Notes: generated by a model from the sequence alone, not told the origin. A DNA stretch of 64,000 nt from Okapia johnstoni (GCA_024291935.2 CM044318.1:88153501-88217500), one strand, 5' to 3'. Positions 10,370 to 21,334 are shown, counted from the first letter of the stretch. Translations and numbers: made by a program.

Positions 10370-10700
10370 CGTAGACGGAGTGCCTTCAACAACGGGACTT
10401 GTCTCCTGGTGACTCTGGAGGCTGGATGTCAGACACCAAGGTGTTGGCAGGGCTGGCTTCCTCTGTGGCCTCTCTCCTTGCCTTGCTGGCTTCTTGCTTG
10501 TCGTCAGATGGCCTTTCCTCCGTGTGTTTCTGTGTCCTAATCTCCCAATGGGTTAGGGCCCACCCATATGACTTCATTTTAACTTAATTACCTCTTTAAA
10601 GACCGTATTTCCACATACAGTCACATTCAGAGGTCCTAGGGGGTTAGGGCTTCTACATATGAGTTATGAGAGGACACAGTTCTGCTCACAACACTGACCT
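10370..10700 (-). repeat. Old mammalian interspersed repeat, inverted relative to 5582-5950
   Basis: TTAACTTAATTACCTCTTTA, CAGTCACATTCAGAGGTCC and TGTTGGCAGGGCTGGCTTCC belong to the same family as the plus-strand copy left of the CpG island. Confidence 0.55.
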
Positions 10701-11004
10701 CGTACCCACTAGGAGGGGGAGTGATGTCTCACTGGAGTTTAGTCTGCACCCTTAATAGCTCATGACACTGACAACAACAAAAATTAATCAACAGTGGATC
10801 TGAAGAAGAAGAGAATTTTATTCAAGTTACCCTGAGGCTTATGACTCAGAAGATTCTGAGGGCTGTTCTGCTTGTTCGAAGTTGAAGAGACAGCTATATT
10901 AATACATTTTCAAGACAAGGGATTGTTCATCGAAATGACACTGACGTTTTATGTAAAGTTCGCCGAAGATATGCATTCCAGATCTATCAACACATGTATG
11001 AATC

Positions 11005-11275
11005 GAGAGACTTCCCTGGTGGCCCAGTGGGTAAGAATCCGCCTGCTAACGCACGGACACGGGTTCAACCCCTGGTCTGGGAAGATGCCACATGCCTCGG
11101 AGCAGCTAAGCTCATCCTCCACGACTGCTGAGCCCCTGCACCTGGAGCCTGCGCTCCACGACGAGGGGCCGCCGCAGCCGGGAGCCCACGCACCGCAGTG
11201 CGGAGTGGAGCCCCCTCTCCGCAAGCAGAGGAAGCCCGTGGGCAGCACCCAGACCCAGCACAGGAAACGTAAACA
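11005..11275 (+). mobile_element. CHR-like tRNA-derived SINE
   Basis: GACTTCCCTGGTGGCCCAGT heads the unit and GGGTTCAACCCCTGGTCTGG provides the B box. The long C/G-rich body GGGCCGCCGCAGCCGGGAGC and the A-rich end AAACGTAAACAAATG follow. Confidence 0.65.
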
Positions 11276-11479
11276 AATGTTAAAAAACACACGTGTGCAT
11301 CGAGCTGCATGTCAGCTTGGCCCTTACACAACTAGGAAGGGAAGGAAGAAGGGAAACAATTTGGTCTCCGTGGTGAGGCGGATGCTTTTGCTCTCGAGGG
11401 GTCTGGTGGATGCCCGGTGCAGACGCCCGTGAGCAGCCCAGGGCAGGGGACGGTCTGCGTGCCCTGTCTCGTCCAGTCT

Positions 11480-11925
11480 CAAAACACGACTTCTATTTCG
11501 TCAGTAACTACACATCTCTTCGTGGGTTTCTTTGCCACCTGTATATGTTTGGTGAAATACTTGCTCAAATGTTCTGAAATTTTTTCAGTTGTTCGTCTTC
11601 TTGTTACTGAGTTGTAAAACTCTTCACATATTCTGGCCTCAGAAGATTTGCAAATAGTCTCTCTCAGTCTGCGACTTGCCTTTTCACTTTCTGGAGTCTC
11701 TTTTAAAGTGAAGTTTGTGATTTTGATGAAGTCCCAGAAATCAGTTTTCTCTGTTATGCGTCGTGCTTTCGGTATTGTGCTTAAGAACTGTTTCCTTGAT
11801 CTAAGGCTATGAATATTTTCTCATGTTTTTCTTCCAGCGGTTTCGTAATTTTAAATTTTACATTTAAGCCTATGATGCATTTTGAGGTATCTTTTTTGAA
11901 CAGTGGAAGTTATAGTTCTAAATTT
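11480..11925 (-). mobile_element. Old L1 fragment, antisense
   Basis: CTTGTTACTGAGTTGTAAAA and GATTTGCAAATAGTCTCTCTC, followed by CTTTTCACTTTCTGGAGTC, match the antisense of a common mammalian L1 3' region. Confidence 0.5.
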
Positions 11926-11956
11926 TTTTTTTTACATACGAACATGCAATTGCCTC

Positions 11957-12167
11957 AGGCTCCCCTGATGGTTCAGGGGTAAATAATCTGCCTGCAATGC
12001 AGGCGACACGGGTTCTATCCCTGGGTCAGGAAGATCCCCTAGAGGAGGAAATGGCAACCCACTCCAGTATTCTTGCCTGGGAGATCCCATGGACAGAGGG
12101 GTCTGGCGGCTACTGTCCATGGGGTCGCAAAGAGTCAGACGTGACTTAGTAACTAAACAACAACAAC
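11957..12167 (+). mobile_element. Bov-tA SINE
   Basis: The tRNA-like head GGCTCCCCTGATGGTTCAGG and GGGTTCTATCCCTGGG, body GGCAACCCACTCCAGTATTC and the end GACTTAGTAACTAAACAAC are all present. Confidence 0.85.
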
Positions 12168-12449
12168 ATTTTTCAAATATCTTGTTCGCCACAGGCTATA
12201 AATAAGAGCTGCGGAGCAGGTACAGAGAAAGGCTTTGAGGCCTGCACCGTACAGGCTGGGGGCTGCCGCGCTGCCCGGTCACTGCTGGTAGTTACATTGT
12301 GGGGCCCGGTTGACTTGAGCGGAGGACACAGCGAGGTGGTGGGGAATGTGTTAACTCCTATTAGGGTGAGAGCGACGTCAGCTGCTGAAAAAGATGACAC
12401 CGCTGCAGCCCAGCAAGGGCTCCTGTCGCCTCAAGGTGGAAAGCAAGTT

Positions 12450-14090
12450 CTGACAACACGTGTTTCCCATCTGAATGCAGAGTTCCAAGGAATAGCAAGG
12501 AGTGATAAGAAAGCCTTCTTAAGTGAACAATGCAAAGAAATAGAGGAAAACAGTAGAATGGGAAAGACTAGAGATCTCTTCAAGAAAATTAGAGATACCA
12601 AGGGAACATTTCATGCAAAGATGGGCTCAATAAAGGACAGAAATGGTATGGACCTAACAGAAGCAGAAGATATTAAGAAAAGGTAGCAAGAATACACAGA
12701 ACTGTACAAAAAAGATCTTCACGACCCAGATAATCATGATGGTGTGATCACTCACCTAGAGCCAGACATCCTGGAATGTGAAGTCAAGTGGGCCTTAGGA
12801 AGCCTCACTACGAACAAAGCTAGTGGAGGTGATGGAATTCCAGCTGAGCTATTTCAAATCCTAAAAGATGATGATGTGAAAGTGCTGCACTCAATATGCC
12901 AGCAAAGTTGGAAAACTCAGCAGTAGCCATAGGACTGGAAATGGTCAGTTTTCATTCCCGTCCCAAAGAAAGGCAATGCCAAAGAATGTTCAAACTACTG
13001 CACAATTGCACTCATCTCACGCTAGTAAAGTAATGCTCAAAATTCTCCAAGCAAAGTTTCAACAGTACATGAACCGAGAACTTAGATGTACAAGCTGGAT
13101 TTAGAAAAGGCAAAGGAATCAGAGATCAAATTGCCAACATCCATTGGATCATAGAAAAAGCAAGAGAGTTCCAGAAAAACATCGACTTCTGCTTTATTGA
13201 CTATGCCAAAGCCTTTGACAGTGTGGATCACAACAAACTGTGGAAAATATGCAGAGTACATCATGGGAAATGCCAGGCTGGATGAAGCACAAGCTGGAAT
13301 CAAGATTGCTGAGATATCAATAACCTCAGATATGCAGATGACACCACCCTTATGGCAGAAAGCAAAGAGGAACTAAAGAGCCTCTTGGTGAACGTGAAAG
13401 AGGAGAGTGAAAACTCTGGCTTAAAACTCAACATTCAAAAAACAAAGATCATGACATCCTGTCCCATCATTTCATGGCAAATAGATGGGGAAACAGTGGA
13501 AACAGTGAGAAACTTCGGTTTCTTTGGTTCCAAAATCACTGTGGATGGGGTGACTGTGGCCTTGAAGTTAAAACATGCTTGTTGCTTGGAAGAAAAGCTA
13601 TGACAGCATATTAAAAAGCAGAGACATCACTGTGCTGATGAAGGTCCATTAGTCAAAGCTATGGTTTTTGCAGTAGGCATGCACAGATATGCGAGTTGGA
13701 CCATAAAGAAGGCTGAGTGCCAAAGAAGTGATGTTTTTGAACTGTGCTGTTGGAGAGGACTCTTAAGAATCCCTTGGACTACAATGAAACCAGTCAATCC
13801 TAAAGGAACTCACTCCTGGATCTTCATTGGAAGGACTGATGCTGAAGCTGAAACTGCAATCCTTTGGCCAGCTGATGCGAAGAACTGACTCATTGGAAAA
13901 GACCCTGATGCTGGGAAAGACTGAAGGCAGAAGAAAGGGATGAGAGAGGATGAGCTGGTTGGATGGTATCACCGACTCGATGGACATGATTGTGAGGAAA
14001 CTCCAAGAGATAGTGAAGGACAGGGAAGCCTGGCGTGCTGAGGTCCAAGGGTGCCGCAAAGAGTTGGAGAGGACTGAGTGACTGAAGAAC
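12450..14090 (+). mobile_element. BovB (RTE) LINE, 5'-truncated, dead reverse transcriptase
   Basis: The translation gives fragments of the RTE reverse transcriptase such as TRDLFKKIRDTKGTFHAKMG, TTNKASGGDGIPAELFQILK and, further on, RYADDTTLMAESKEELKSL. Frames are broken by point stops (for example a TAG near 12685) and by frameshifts. Compared with the copy at 31380, about 165 bp around the RT core are missing at about 13247. The 3' tail at 13950-14090 is the standard BovB end. It cannot encode a working protein. Confidence 0.9.
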
Positions 14091-14099
14091 AGGCAAGGG

Positions 14100-14660
14100 T
14101 GGGGACACAGTCCTCAGATCAACTCAGATCAACTCAGATAAGCCTTCGACCTACTAGGTCTTTGAGTTAGGGGATTTTTTTTTACAAAAGAGCACGAAGG
14201 AAGAGGCTGGGATTAATCATCCTTTTGTGACATTTTGGAATCTGGTTTCAGGAGTCAGGACGTCTCTGGTTTACACTCTCAGGCCAGGCGGCCCATGGCT
14301 CCAGGATCTGTGAGCTCACTGTGCCCTGGAGAAACAACCTGAATGGGTGGTTAGTCTCTGACAGCAATTTAAGGCCATTAACAGTTATCAACAGTAGCAG
14401 TCGGTCACCTGACTCTGATTAATTAGCATTCAGGGAGCACAGGTTGAGGTCAGAGGGAACAAGAAAGGGATAAAGTCTGGGGTGGAGAGATTCATCATGA
14501 ACTCAGGGAACTCAGTTTTAGGGGGACTCAGTGTCACTGCTAGGAATAACTCTCTAATTAAGTTGATTGTTGGGGGCAGGGCTAGCTTTGTAAGCCCTGC
14601 TAATAGGCATTTTTTGCCTTTTTACACAGTTCATGGGGTTCTCACAGCAAGAATACTGGA
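14100..14660. repeat. Diverged dispersed repeat, LTR-like, shared with 44580-44960
   Basis: CAACTCAGATAAGCCT, GTCTTTGAGTTAGGGGAT, GTCTCTGGTTTACACTCTCA and GCCCTGGAGAAACAACCTGA recur in the same order near 44.6-44.8 kb. I could not name the family. An ERV LTR is the likeliest class. Confidence 0.5.
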
Positions 14661-14689
14661 GTGGTTTGCCATTCCCTCCTTAGGCAAAA

Positions 14690-14845
14690 GAGGATGAGGT
14701 GGTTGGATGGCACCACTGATTCAATGGACATGAGCTTGAGCAAACTCTGGGAGATGGTGAGGGACAGGGAGGCCTGGCATGCTGCAGCCCATGGGGTTTC
14801 GAAGAGTCAGACATGACTTGGTGAGTGAACAATAACAATGATCAT
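14690..14845 (+). repeat. BovB 3' tail fragment
   Basis: GAGGATGAGGTGGTTGGATG, GGGACAGGGAGGCCTGGC and AGAGTCAGACATGACTTGG are the standard BovB 3' end motifs. Confidence 0.75.
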
Positions 14846-14915
14846 CATGTTGCCATTAGTGGAAGAAATGTTTATGCCCTGGGCTAAAATTATGGTTCAG
14901 CTGTGAGTCCTTCAG

Positions 14916-15112
14916 GTTTTCCCTGGTGGCTCAGACAGTAAAGAACCTGCCTGCAATGCAGGAGACCCAGGTTCAATCCCTGGGTCAGGAAGATCCCCTG
15001 GAGAAGAGAATGGCAACCCACTCCAGTATTCTTGCCTGGGAAATCCCATGGACAGAGGAGCCTGGTGGGCTGCAGTCCATGGGGTCGCACAGAGTCAGAC
15101 ACGACTGAGCGC
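14916..15112 (+). mobile_element. Bov-tA SINE
   Basis: TTTTCCCTGGTGGCTCAGAC heads the unit, AGGTTCAATCCCTGGGTCAG is the B-box region and AGTCAGACACGACTGAGCG ends it. It is a well preserved copy. Confidence 0.9.
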
Positions 15113-15858
15113 ACACAAAGCGTCCTCTCACGTGAGGCGAGGCCACGGGCAGCTCCAAAGGCCAAAGCCCCTCTGCACCATCACAGCGTCCGGGTGGGGA
15201 CAGCTAAGGGGCGGTGTGGCCCGCGGAGGAGCAGTGACGAGCGGGCTGAGCTGTTATGACTACTCTCTATTCGGAGGATGAAAGGCCTGGGTCTGCTCTG
15301 CGGCTTGAAGGCTTGCGAGCTGAGCGCTGCGGCTGCCAGGACCGTAGATCGTGCCTGGGGACGTCTAGCGTGCCTACAGTCAGAGGTGTAACCTGCAGAG
15401 GGGTGTTTTTACTGGAAAAGCTCTCATGTGTGATAACTGCATGACAGTATCGGATAGAGTCAGACACTGCTCAGGTTCAGTATTGGATTATTAAAAAGTT
15501 AGGTGAATGTGTGACATTTCAGACGAGTCCGGCAGCTGTGGCTGAGGGCCCAGTGGGCGGGGAGGGCTGGGATGCCCTCTGGCTTCCAGCCTCAGTTGGC
15601 CCAGCTTGGGGTCCGAACCCCACCCTGGTGACAAGGCCTGCACCATCAGAATACAGGTGGGTGGGGTGCAGGCAGTGCGGATCCCAGCGTGTGGAGAGAT
15701 GGGGGGGCAGGGCTGAGTCATGTCTCAGGAGCGGGCTGACAGCCAGTCCTGGGGAGGGTCATGGGTGTGACCGACGGGTGGAGGGGCACCCAGTCACCTC
15801 GTCAGCACAGTCAGGATACCTGGCCCCTGACCTGTGTCCAGACACGCCCACATGGGGG
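15113..15858. other. PRAP1 5' flank, no gene recognised
   Basis: Single-copy-looking, GC-moderate sequence between a Bov-tA and the PRAP1 TATA box. No coding exon, repeat or RNA gene is recognised. Proximal regulatory sites for PRAP1 are expected here, but none is a clear consensus. Confidence 0.4.
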
Positions 15859-15859
15859 C

Positions 15860-15866
15860 CATAAAA
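15860..15866 (+). promoter_or_regulatory. PRAP1: PRAP1 TATA box
   Basis: CATAAAA lies about 125 bp before the PRAP1 start codon, which predicts transcription starting near 15890. It is a focused, TATA-type promoter without a CpG island, as expected for a tissue-restricted gene. Confidence 0.6.
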
Positions 15867-15987
15867 CCTGGAGAAGCGAGGGCGGGAGGAGCAGGACCGC
15901 CGTCTGGATTCCTGGGCTGCCGGCTACCTGGGTCTGAAACCGTAGCCGCCCACAGAGCACCCTCTGCACCAGGAAGGCGGCCCTGAC

Positions 15988-15995
15988 ATGAGAAG
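15988..15995 (+). CDS. PRAP1: PRAP1 coding part of exon 1
   Basis: ATGAGAAG is followed by the donor GTAATG. It contributes Met-Arg and two bases of the third codon, completed by the first G of exon 2. The 5'UTR probably begins near 15890. Confidence 0.85.
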
Positions 15996-18900
15996 GTAAT
16001 GCCTAGCACCCTTAAACCCGGGTTCCCCCCAGACACCCTGTCTTACCGCAGCTTTGCTGTGCAGTCACTTGGGTCAGGAGCCCCAGGGCAGGGACCAGGC
16101 TCTAGGGCACCTGTGTCCACAGCCCAGCTTGGTTCCGGACGGGGGTCCGGGCTCTGCCTGCAAACCTGTCTGTCTGGCCCCCCAGGTGCTGGCTCCTCCC
16201 GGGTGTTCCGGGCTTGGGGACAGAGCTCTCCCTCCTGAGTCCCCCAGAAGGGTCGCGGTCCCCAGGGCTCCATCTCCAAAGGCCACCCCTGTGGCTCGGG
16301 AGAGAGAGCCCCTGTTCCTTGGGGTCCCTTGGCCCTGAGGAGAAGCATCTGAGAGCCCCTGGAAGCAGGTGGGAGATGCCAGGGTCAAAGGAGGCAGCTC
16401 TGTGACTGACAAAATGGAAACAGGGGTCAAGAAGACGAGGTAGAGCTGGAGGCCTGGGGGGCCCTGGGGGTGGGGGCAGCTGGAACGCAAGGGGTCATCA
16501 CCCTGGGAGCTGGGGTTGAGGCCGGCAAGTCCTGAGGCTCCTGTGGGCACCCCCTCCTGTGGGGCCCCCTCAAGTCAGAGCTCCCCTTGGCCCTCCTATC
16601 CTGGGGGTTCTTCCAGGAACCCCAGCTTGGACACGAGGTGGGCCCATCAGTGACTTGGGGATGTCCTGGTGTTCAGAGCCTCTGCCTAGGGCTCGGTGCC
16701 CAGATCAGGCCAGCGCCCTGCAGTCCAGGGCAGGTGCCTGCCCTTTGCCCCTGTGATGTGCATGGAAACCCCCGCCTTGATGTGCTGAGTCACCCAGAGG
16801 GGTGAAGGTCTCCGTGGGGCTGGAAGCAAAGCTGGGGCATCGGGTGGGAAGCCGTGGGTCCCTCCCCAGGAGCAGAACGCTCCCTACACTCGGTGAGCCG
16901 GTCTGTTTATTTGAGCGAAACCCCACTGGAGTCGGGCGGCATCCAGTCAGCAGATAGAAGGAGCTCGAGCAGCACAGAAAGGCAGGCAGCGGCCCGAGCC
17001 CAGGACACGCAGCAGCTGCGGGTGGCCGGCGTGGCGGGCTGCTCTCCACCAGGCCTGTACGGCAGGGGCTGCAGGCCGCCGCCCCCACGGCGCCGGGTGA
17101 TCCTGGACTGTCTGGTTCAGATTCCGTCCCGGGAGGGCCCAGACTGCAGTGAGGTCTCAGTTTAGGGCCAGACACGAGCCCACACACAGAGGCAGCAGCT
17201 CCACGGGGGCCTAGTGTCCTGAGGTTTGATGACGCAAGAGATGCCAGGGCACATGCACACACATGCCTCGCGCCCCCGCCGCCCGCGCCCCCAGAAGCCC
17301 TGCGCCGGCTTGGTCCTTGGGCTCCTCAAGGTCGGGCTGCAAGTGTCCATGCAGAGTGCTCCATCTTTTCTGCCCATGTCTCTGGGCGGAGGGAAGTGCT
17401 GTCTGCCTCTGAGGAGCCACAGGGTGTAGCCTCGGGGTGCCATGGGCCCTGACAGCGGAGCCCCGAGCCCGCCCCTCAGCCCCAGGCCCTGACAGAGGTT
17501 TCAGAGCCAGAGGCAAGGCCCACGGGAAACTGGGGCCTGCAGGGTGGGGCCCGAGGGCCGGGGATCAGGCGTGGGCCTGGCCTGCGTGTCCTGGTCGTGA
17601 CGCAGGGGACAGTGAACCAGCTGCGGACCTGAGCAGGACCTGACCCTGGCTTTCCCTGTTGGACCACTGCCGGCCAGGCCAGGTGTCCCGCCTGGACGCT
17701 GCGGGGCAGGAGCAGCCCGCCTCTCACCCTCCCCTCTGCCCCCAGGCCTCTGCTGCTCGCCGGCCTGGTGGCTGTGTTGCTGCTGAAGGCAGGCTCAGCC
17801 CGGAAGCCCCAGGTACGTGTGGGCCCCTCACCCAGCCGCCCCCGGGGCTGCAGACAGGCACCAGCTGACGTGCCCGCAGGGCCTGTGGGCACTGGCGCCC
17901 TCAGCAGGGTCTGCTGGCCAAGTCTCGATGGCCCCAGGTGAGTTGGGTGGAGGAGGTGGCCTGGTGAGGCTCCCCCGCGCTGTGAAGCCCGGGACCCCTC
18001 CGTGTGCAGGGCTGCCCGGGGGGCGACGACTGCTGGGCCAGCGTCCTTCCCCAGCCCCGGGCCCAGGCCACCCCGCCCTGCAGCCTGTGGGTGCCCAGGT
18101 CAAGGGGGAGACAGGGAGGACTGGCCCAGCTGTGCCACAGCTGCTGGGGCCCGGTCACTGCAGCGGGTCGCCGTTTCACTTGCTCCCCTGTCCCCGTCGG
18201 CCCTGCAGGAAGGACGGGCAGAGGAACCGGCCCCAGTGCTCAGGCCACCAGCTGGCGGTGGGGGGAGCAGGTGCAGCCTGCTCCCCAAGTCTCCCCAGAA
18301 ACCACAGGGCCTCCAGCCAGTCCCCAGAGACATGGGGCAGCATGGAGTTGGCAGTGCCGTCGGGGGCCTCGGCGCGGCCCCTCCCAGCCGCCCACCTCCC
18401 CTGCACCCTCGGAGGGCTGCGCTGAGCCTCACCTGCGGCCTCTCTCTCCCAGGTCCGCGTCCAGACCAAAGGCAAAGTCGGGGCTGAGCAGGACACAGAG
18501 GAGTGAGTGCCCCTGGCAGTCCTTCCCGCCCCCCCGGGGACCTTGGTGGATGGGGGTGTCCTGTTCAGCTTTGGGGAGGGGAGGTACGGGGGCCCCTGAG
18601 ATCTGACCAACTGAGCAGAGCGTGGGCCTGAAGGGTTCAGTGGCCCCTCGCCACCCCACACAGGGGATCCGGCCCCTCAGCCCTCCTGGCGCCCTGGCAC
18701 CCACTAGGCTGGCTCCCGCTGGGGGACCGAGGCAGCAGGCAGACAGCTGCGTGGGCCGGGCGGCCAAGTGGGCGGACATGGCGCCGTCTGCAGCCCCGGG
18801 CTCCGCGGACCTCTGCCCCGGCCAGGCCCCTGGAGCCTCCTCCAGGGCTCGCCAGCAGGGCCTCCTCAGGCCCACACACAGAAGGGGGCGCAGCAGGGAC

Positions 18901-19398
18901 CCTGACCCGGGGGTCTGGGCTGCAGATGGGCCTCCTGCTGCACACGGGGAGTTGAACCAGTGCTCTGGCTCACAGGGCCTGGGACGCTCGCGTGGTTGAG
19001 TCTCTGGAGAAGGACAATCAGCTGATCTGGCTGCTTATGGCACCCAAGCTCATGGCCACCAGCAAGGTGGAGCAAGGTGGGGGCGGGTACTGCCCGTTGG
19101 GCCGGGGGGCATGGGGTCCACTCGGACGGATGACGCCTCGGGAGGGAGACTAGGACCATCACCGCTCTGTCTGTCCATAGGTGCGAAAGCCCCGGCAGAG
19201 ACCGAGGACGCCCTGGGCCGCGTCCCAGGCCCGAGGGAGGGTCCTGAGCCCGACCGGGACAGCATGTTCCACGACGGGCCCGAGGAGGCCCTGGAGGAGG
19301 CGATGGGCCCGAGGAGGCCCTGGGTGCTGCCCCCTCGCCAGGTGCTTCACGGGCCTGAGGAGGACCGAGACCACATCTACCACCCCAGGGAGCCCTGA
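15988..19398 (+). CDS. PRAP1: PRAP1 (proline-rich acidic protein 1), complete, 5 exons, 147 aa
   Basis: Exons 15988-15995, 17746-17812, 18453-18502, 18976-19076 and 19181-19398 join in frame (444 nt with stop). The protein starts MRRPLLLAGLVAVLLL, a signal peptide cleaved near AGSA, and is then a short acidic, proline-rich secreted protein. Landmarks shared with human PRAP1 (151 aa) are AWDARVVESLEKDNQL, the PEPDRDSMFHD element and the C-terminal GPEEDRDHIYHP. The two D-x-D-x-[LIM]-[YF]-H motifs look like an internal duplication. PRAP1 is secreted by gut, liver and uterine epithelia; reported roles include lipid absorption and epithelial protection. This is family knowledge and the sequence shows no enzyme motif. 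It is transcribed away from CALY and towards FUOM. The eight-nucleotide first coding exon was found by requiring a donor that keeps frame with exon 2. Confidence 0.9.
15996..17745 (+). other. PRAP1 intron 1
   Basis: A GC-rich intron of 1.75 kb with no recognised repeat or exon. Several open frames run across it on both strands, but they lack any conserved signature. Confidence 0.6.
17746..17812 (+). CDS. PRAP1: PRAP1 exon 2, signal peptide exon
   Basis: Acceptor CTGCCCCCAG, donor CCCCAG|GTACGT, 67 nt. It encodes PLLLAGLVAVLLLKAGSARK, the hydrophobic core and cleavage region of the signal peptide. Confidence 0.9.
18453..18502 (+). CDS. PRAP1: PRAP1 exon 3
   Basis: Acceptor CTCTCTCCCAG and donor GA|GTGAGT, 50 nt. 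It encodes VRVQTKGKVGAEQDTE plus two bases of a Glu codon, aligning with the KVPIKMQVKHW region of human PRAP1. Confidence 0.85.
18976..19076 (+). CDS. PRAP1: PRAP1 exon 4
   Basis: Acceptor GGCTCACAG, 101 nt. It encodes the best conserved part, AWDARVVESLEKDNQL. Two donor-like AGCAAG|GTGG sites ten bases apart are present; only the downstream one (19076) keeps the frame open into exon 5. Confidence 0.9.
19181..19398 (+). CDS. PRAP1: PRAP1 exon 5 with stop codon
   Basis: Acceptor CTGTCCATAG, reading GAKAPAETEDALGRVPG in the spliced frame and ending in DHIYHPREP and TGA at 19396-19398. A 19-nt direct repeat in this exon is read in two frames (see findings). Confidence 0.93.
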
Positions 19399-19418
19399 CC
19401 CCACCCCGGCCTGAGGAA

Positions 19419-19424
19419 AATAAA
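19419..19424 (+). terminator. PRAP1: PRAP1 polyadenylation signal
   Basis: AATAAA stands 21 bases after the stop codon, giving a very short 3'UTR that should end near 19440. Confidence 0.85.
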
Positions 19425-19440
19425 GCCTGCAGAGGTGGCC

Positions 19441-20087
19441 GCGTGTCTTCAAGAACAGTGATCGCGGGCCGCCCGCGGTCTGGGAGAAGGGGGGCTGCAG
19501 GCTCGCCCCACACACGCAGGGTCTCCACAGCGCAAGCGAGCCTGGGCCCAACGCCCTCGCTCCTGGCACCAGCTGCTCCCCCGGGCTCCTGGGGTGCTGC
19601 GATGGGCGGGGATGAAGCGGGATGGGAGAGTGGGAGGACTGGGAGGAGGGGACCTGGCACGGGGACAGGCAGACAGCGCACGGGCGAGCGGGGCAGACGG
19701 GCTCAGGCTCCGTGTCCTGCGGCTCAGCAGGCCCGCGGTCAGCCGTGGGCGCAGGTCACTGGAGCGCTGCACGCCATCCACGTGCAGGTGCCACGCTCGG
19801 GCGTAGAGGGGCACACTCGTTGCCTGGACCCTTCCCACGCCTGGATGGAGCCCGCTCGCCCGGGACTAAGACACGATGAGGTGCCCAACAGGGGCCCACG
19901 TGCCCTAGAGCCAGTACGTCACCCCCAGTTCTGAGCTCCTCAAGGGCAGCCTCACCCCAAGACGCACTGCGCAGCAGCGCGCAAGCCTCCAGCCCCACAG
20001 GAGCTGTCGCGCCCGCGGCACCAGTGAGGAGCCCAGGGCCTCGCAGTGATCCGCTCAAAGTGAGAGAAAGGGAAAGAAAAGTGGAAG
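19441..20087. other. PRAP1-FUOM intergenic, GC-rich, no gene
   Basis: Long accidental open frames on both strands reflect the base composition. No splice-supported exon or repeat is recognised. Confidence 0.5.
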
Positions 20088-20390
20088 CCGCTCAGGCGTG
20101 TCCGACTCTGTGACCCCAGGGACTGGACACTCCATGGGACTCTCCAGGCCAGAATACTGGAGTGGGGAGCCTTTCCCTTCTCCCGGGGATCTTGCCAACC
20201 CAGGGATCAAGCCCAGGTCTCTGGCATTGCAGGCGGATTCTCTACCAGCTGAGCCACAAGGGAAGCCCAAGAATACTGGAGTGGGTAGCCTATCCCTTCT
20301 CCAGGGATCTTCCCGACCCAGGAATTGAACCGGGGTCTCCTGCATTGCGGGCAGATTCTTTACCAGCTGAGCTATGAGGGAAGACCTGCT
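20088..20390 (-). mobile_element. Dimeric tRNA-headed SINE (Bov-tA2-like), minus strand
   Basis: Two antisense tRNA-like units follow each other, ending GAGCCACAAGGGAAGCCC at about 20270 and GAGCTATGAGGGAAG at about 20383. The shared body CTCCAGGCCAGAATACTGGA lies on the left. Confidence 0.85.
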
Positions 20391-21330
20391 CACGGTCCTG
20401 TCCTAACTGGGGTGGAGTGGTCCTGGTCTCCCCACCAGGCACCTCACTGCCCTCCAGCTAAGTACAGGGGCAGTGCCGACTCGCTTCCGTGCTCCTGCGC
20501 CAGACTCGCCCAGGTCTCAGGCTGCCCCAAACCTCACACAGCCCCCGTGAGGGCTCACAGCCCCTCGACATCACCCTGTCAGCGAGGGGACAGCCATCTC
20601 TGAGTGAGAAGACAGGTGGTCAGGCACCACTGGCCTGAGGAGGGCAGACCCGGGTCCACACTGAGCACGGCCTTGGCAGCCCAGGGGGGTGTCTGTGGCC
20701 AAAGCCGCCTCCAGCACTGCTGGAGCCTGGTCCCCTTGGGCCCTTCCTGCACTGAAGGCCCAGCTGGAGAGGCGGCGGGTGCCAGGGGGCCTCGGGGTGA
20801 GCACGGGACACTGGCAGAGGCCACGGGCCGCTCAGCCCCGACTGAGATCCCAGGGATGTCTGTCACCTGAAATGGCTGTGGCCCCTTCTGGCCCTTCAAG
20901 GCAGTCGGGGTGAAGGGGGTTCGGGGGAGCCCCACCTGGCTGGCTCCCCCTGCAACCCCCTAAACACCCAGGGGCATTCGCACTGCTCAACCGCCCGAGG
21001 GTGCCAAGTCCTTTGACTCTGAGCATGGTCACCTCCCTCTGCACCCCATCACGAGGCAATGCTTCTGCAGTGACTGCTGGTGGGCAAGGCACCCAGACAG
21101 GGAGGGGACAACTGAGGCCAGCCCTCCCGGGAGCCACAGCCTTCTGCCCTGATGCAGTGGCCCTGAACACAGCACCCCCACCTAGGGACACAGGCTCTTA
21201 GCCAGGCGGTGCCCACCGACCCTCACCTCCACACACCTAAGCTGCCCTGAGTGTAGTGGCTGTGACTTGCTGTATCATGGGATGTTCTTCCTCTGATGGC
21301 TGGAAAGGGTGGTCTGTGCTCTTCCTCGAG
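20391..21330. other. PRAP1-FUOM intergenic, no recognised feature
   Basis: GC-rich single-copy-looking sequence of about 0.9 kb. I see nothing in it that I can name. Confidence 0.45.
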
Positions 21331-21334
21331 TCTG

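Noticed and set aside
18866..19681. Minus-strand frame of 271 codons
   Set aside because: Antisense of PRAP1 exons 4 and 5; no independent signature.
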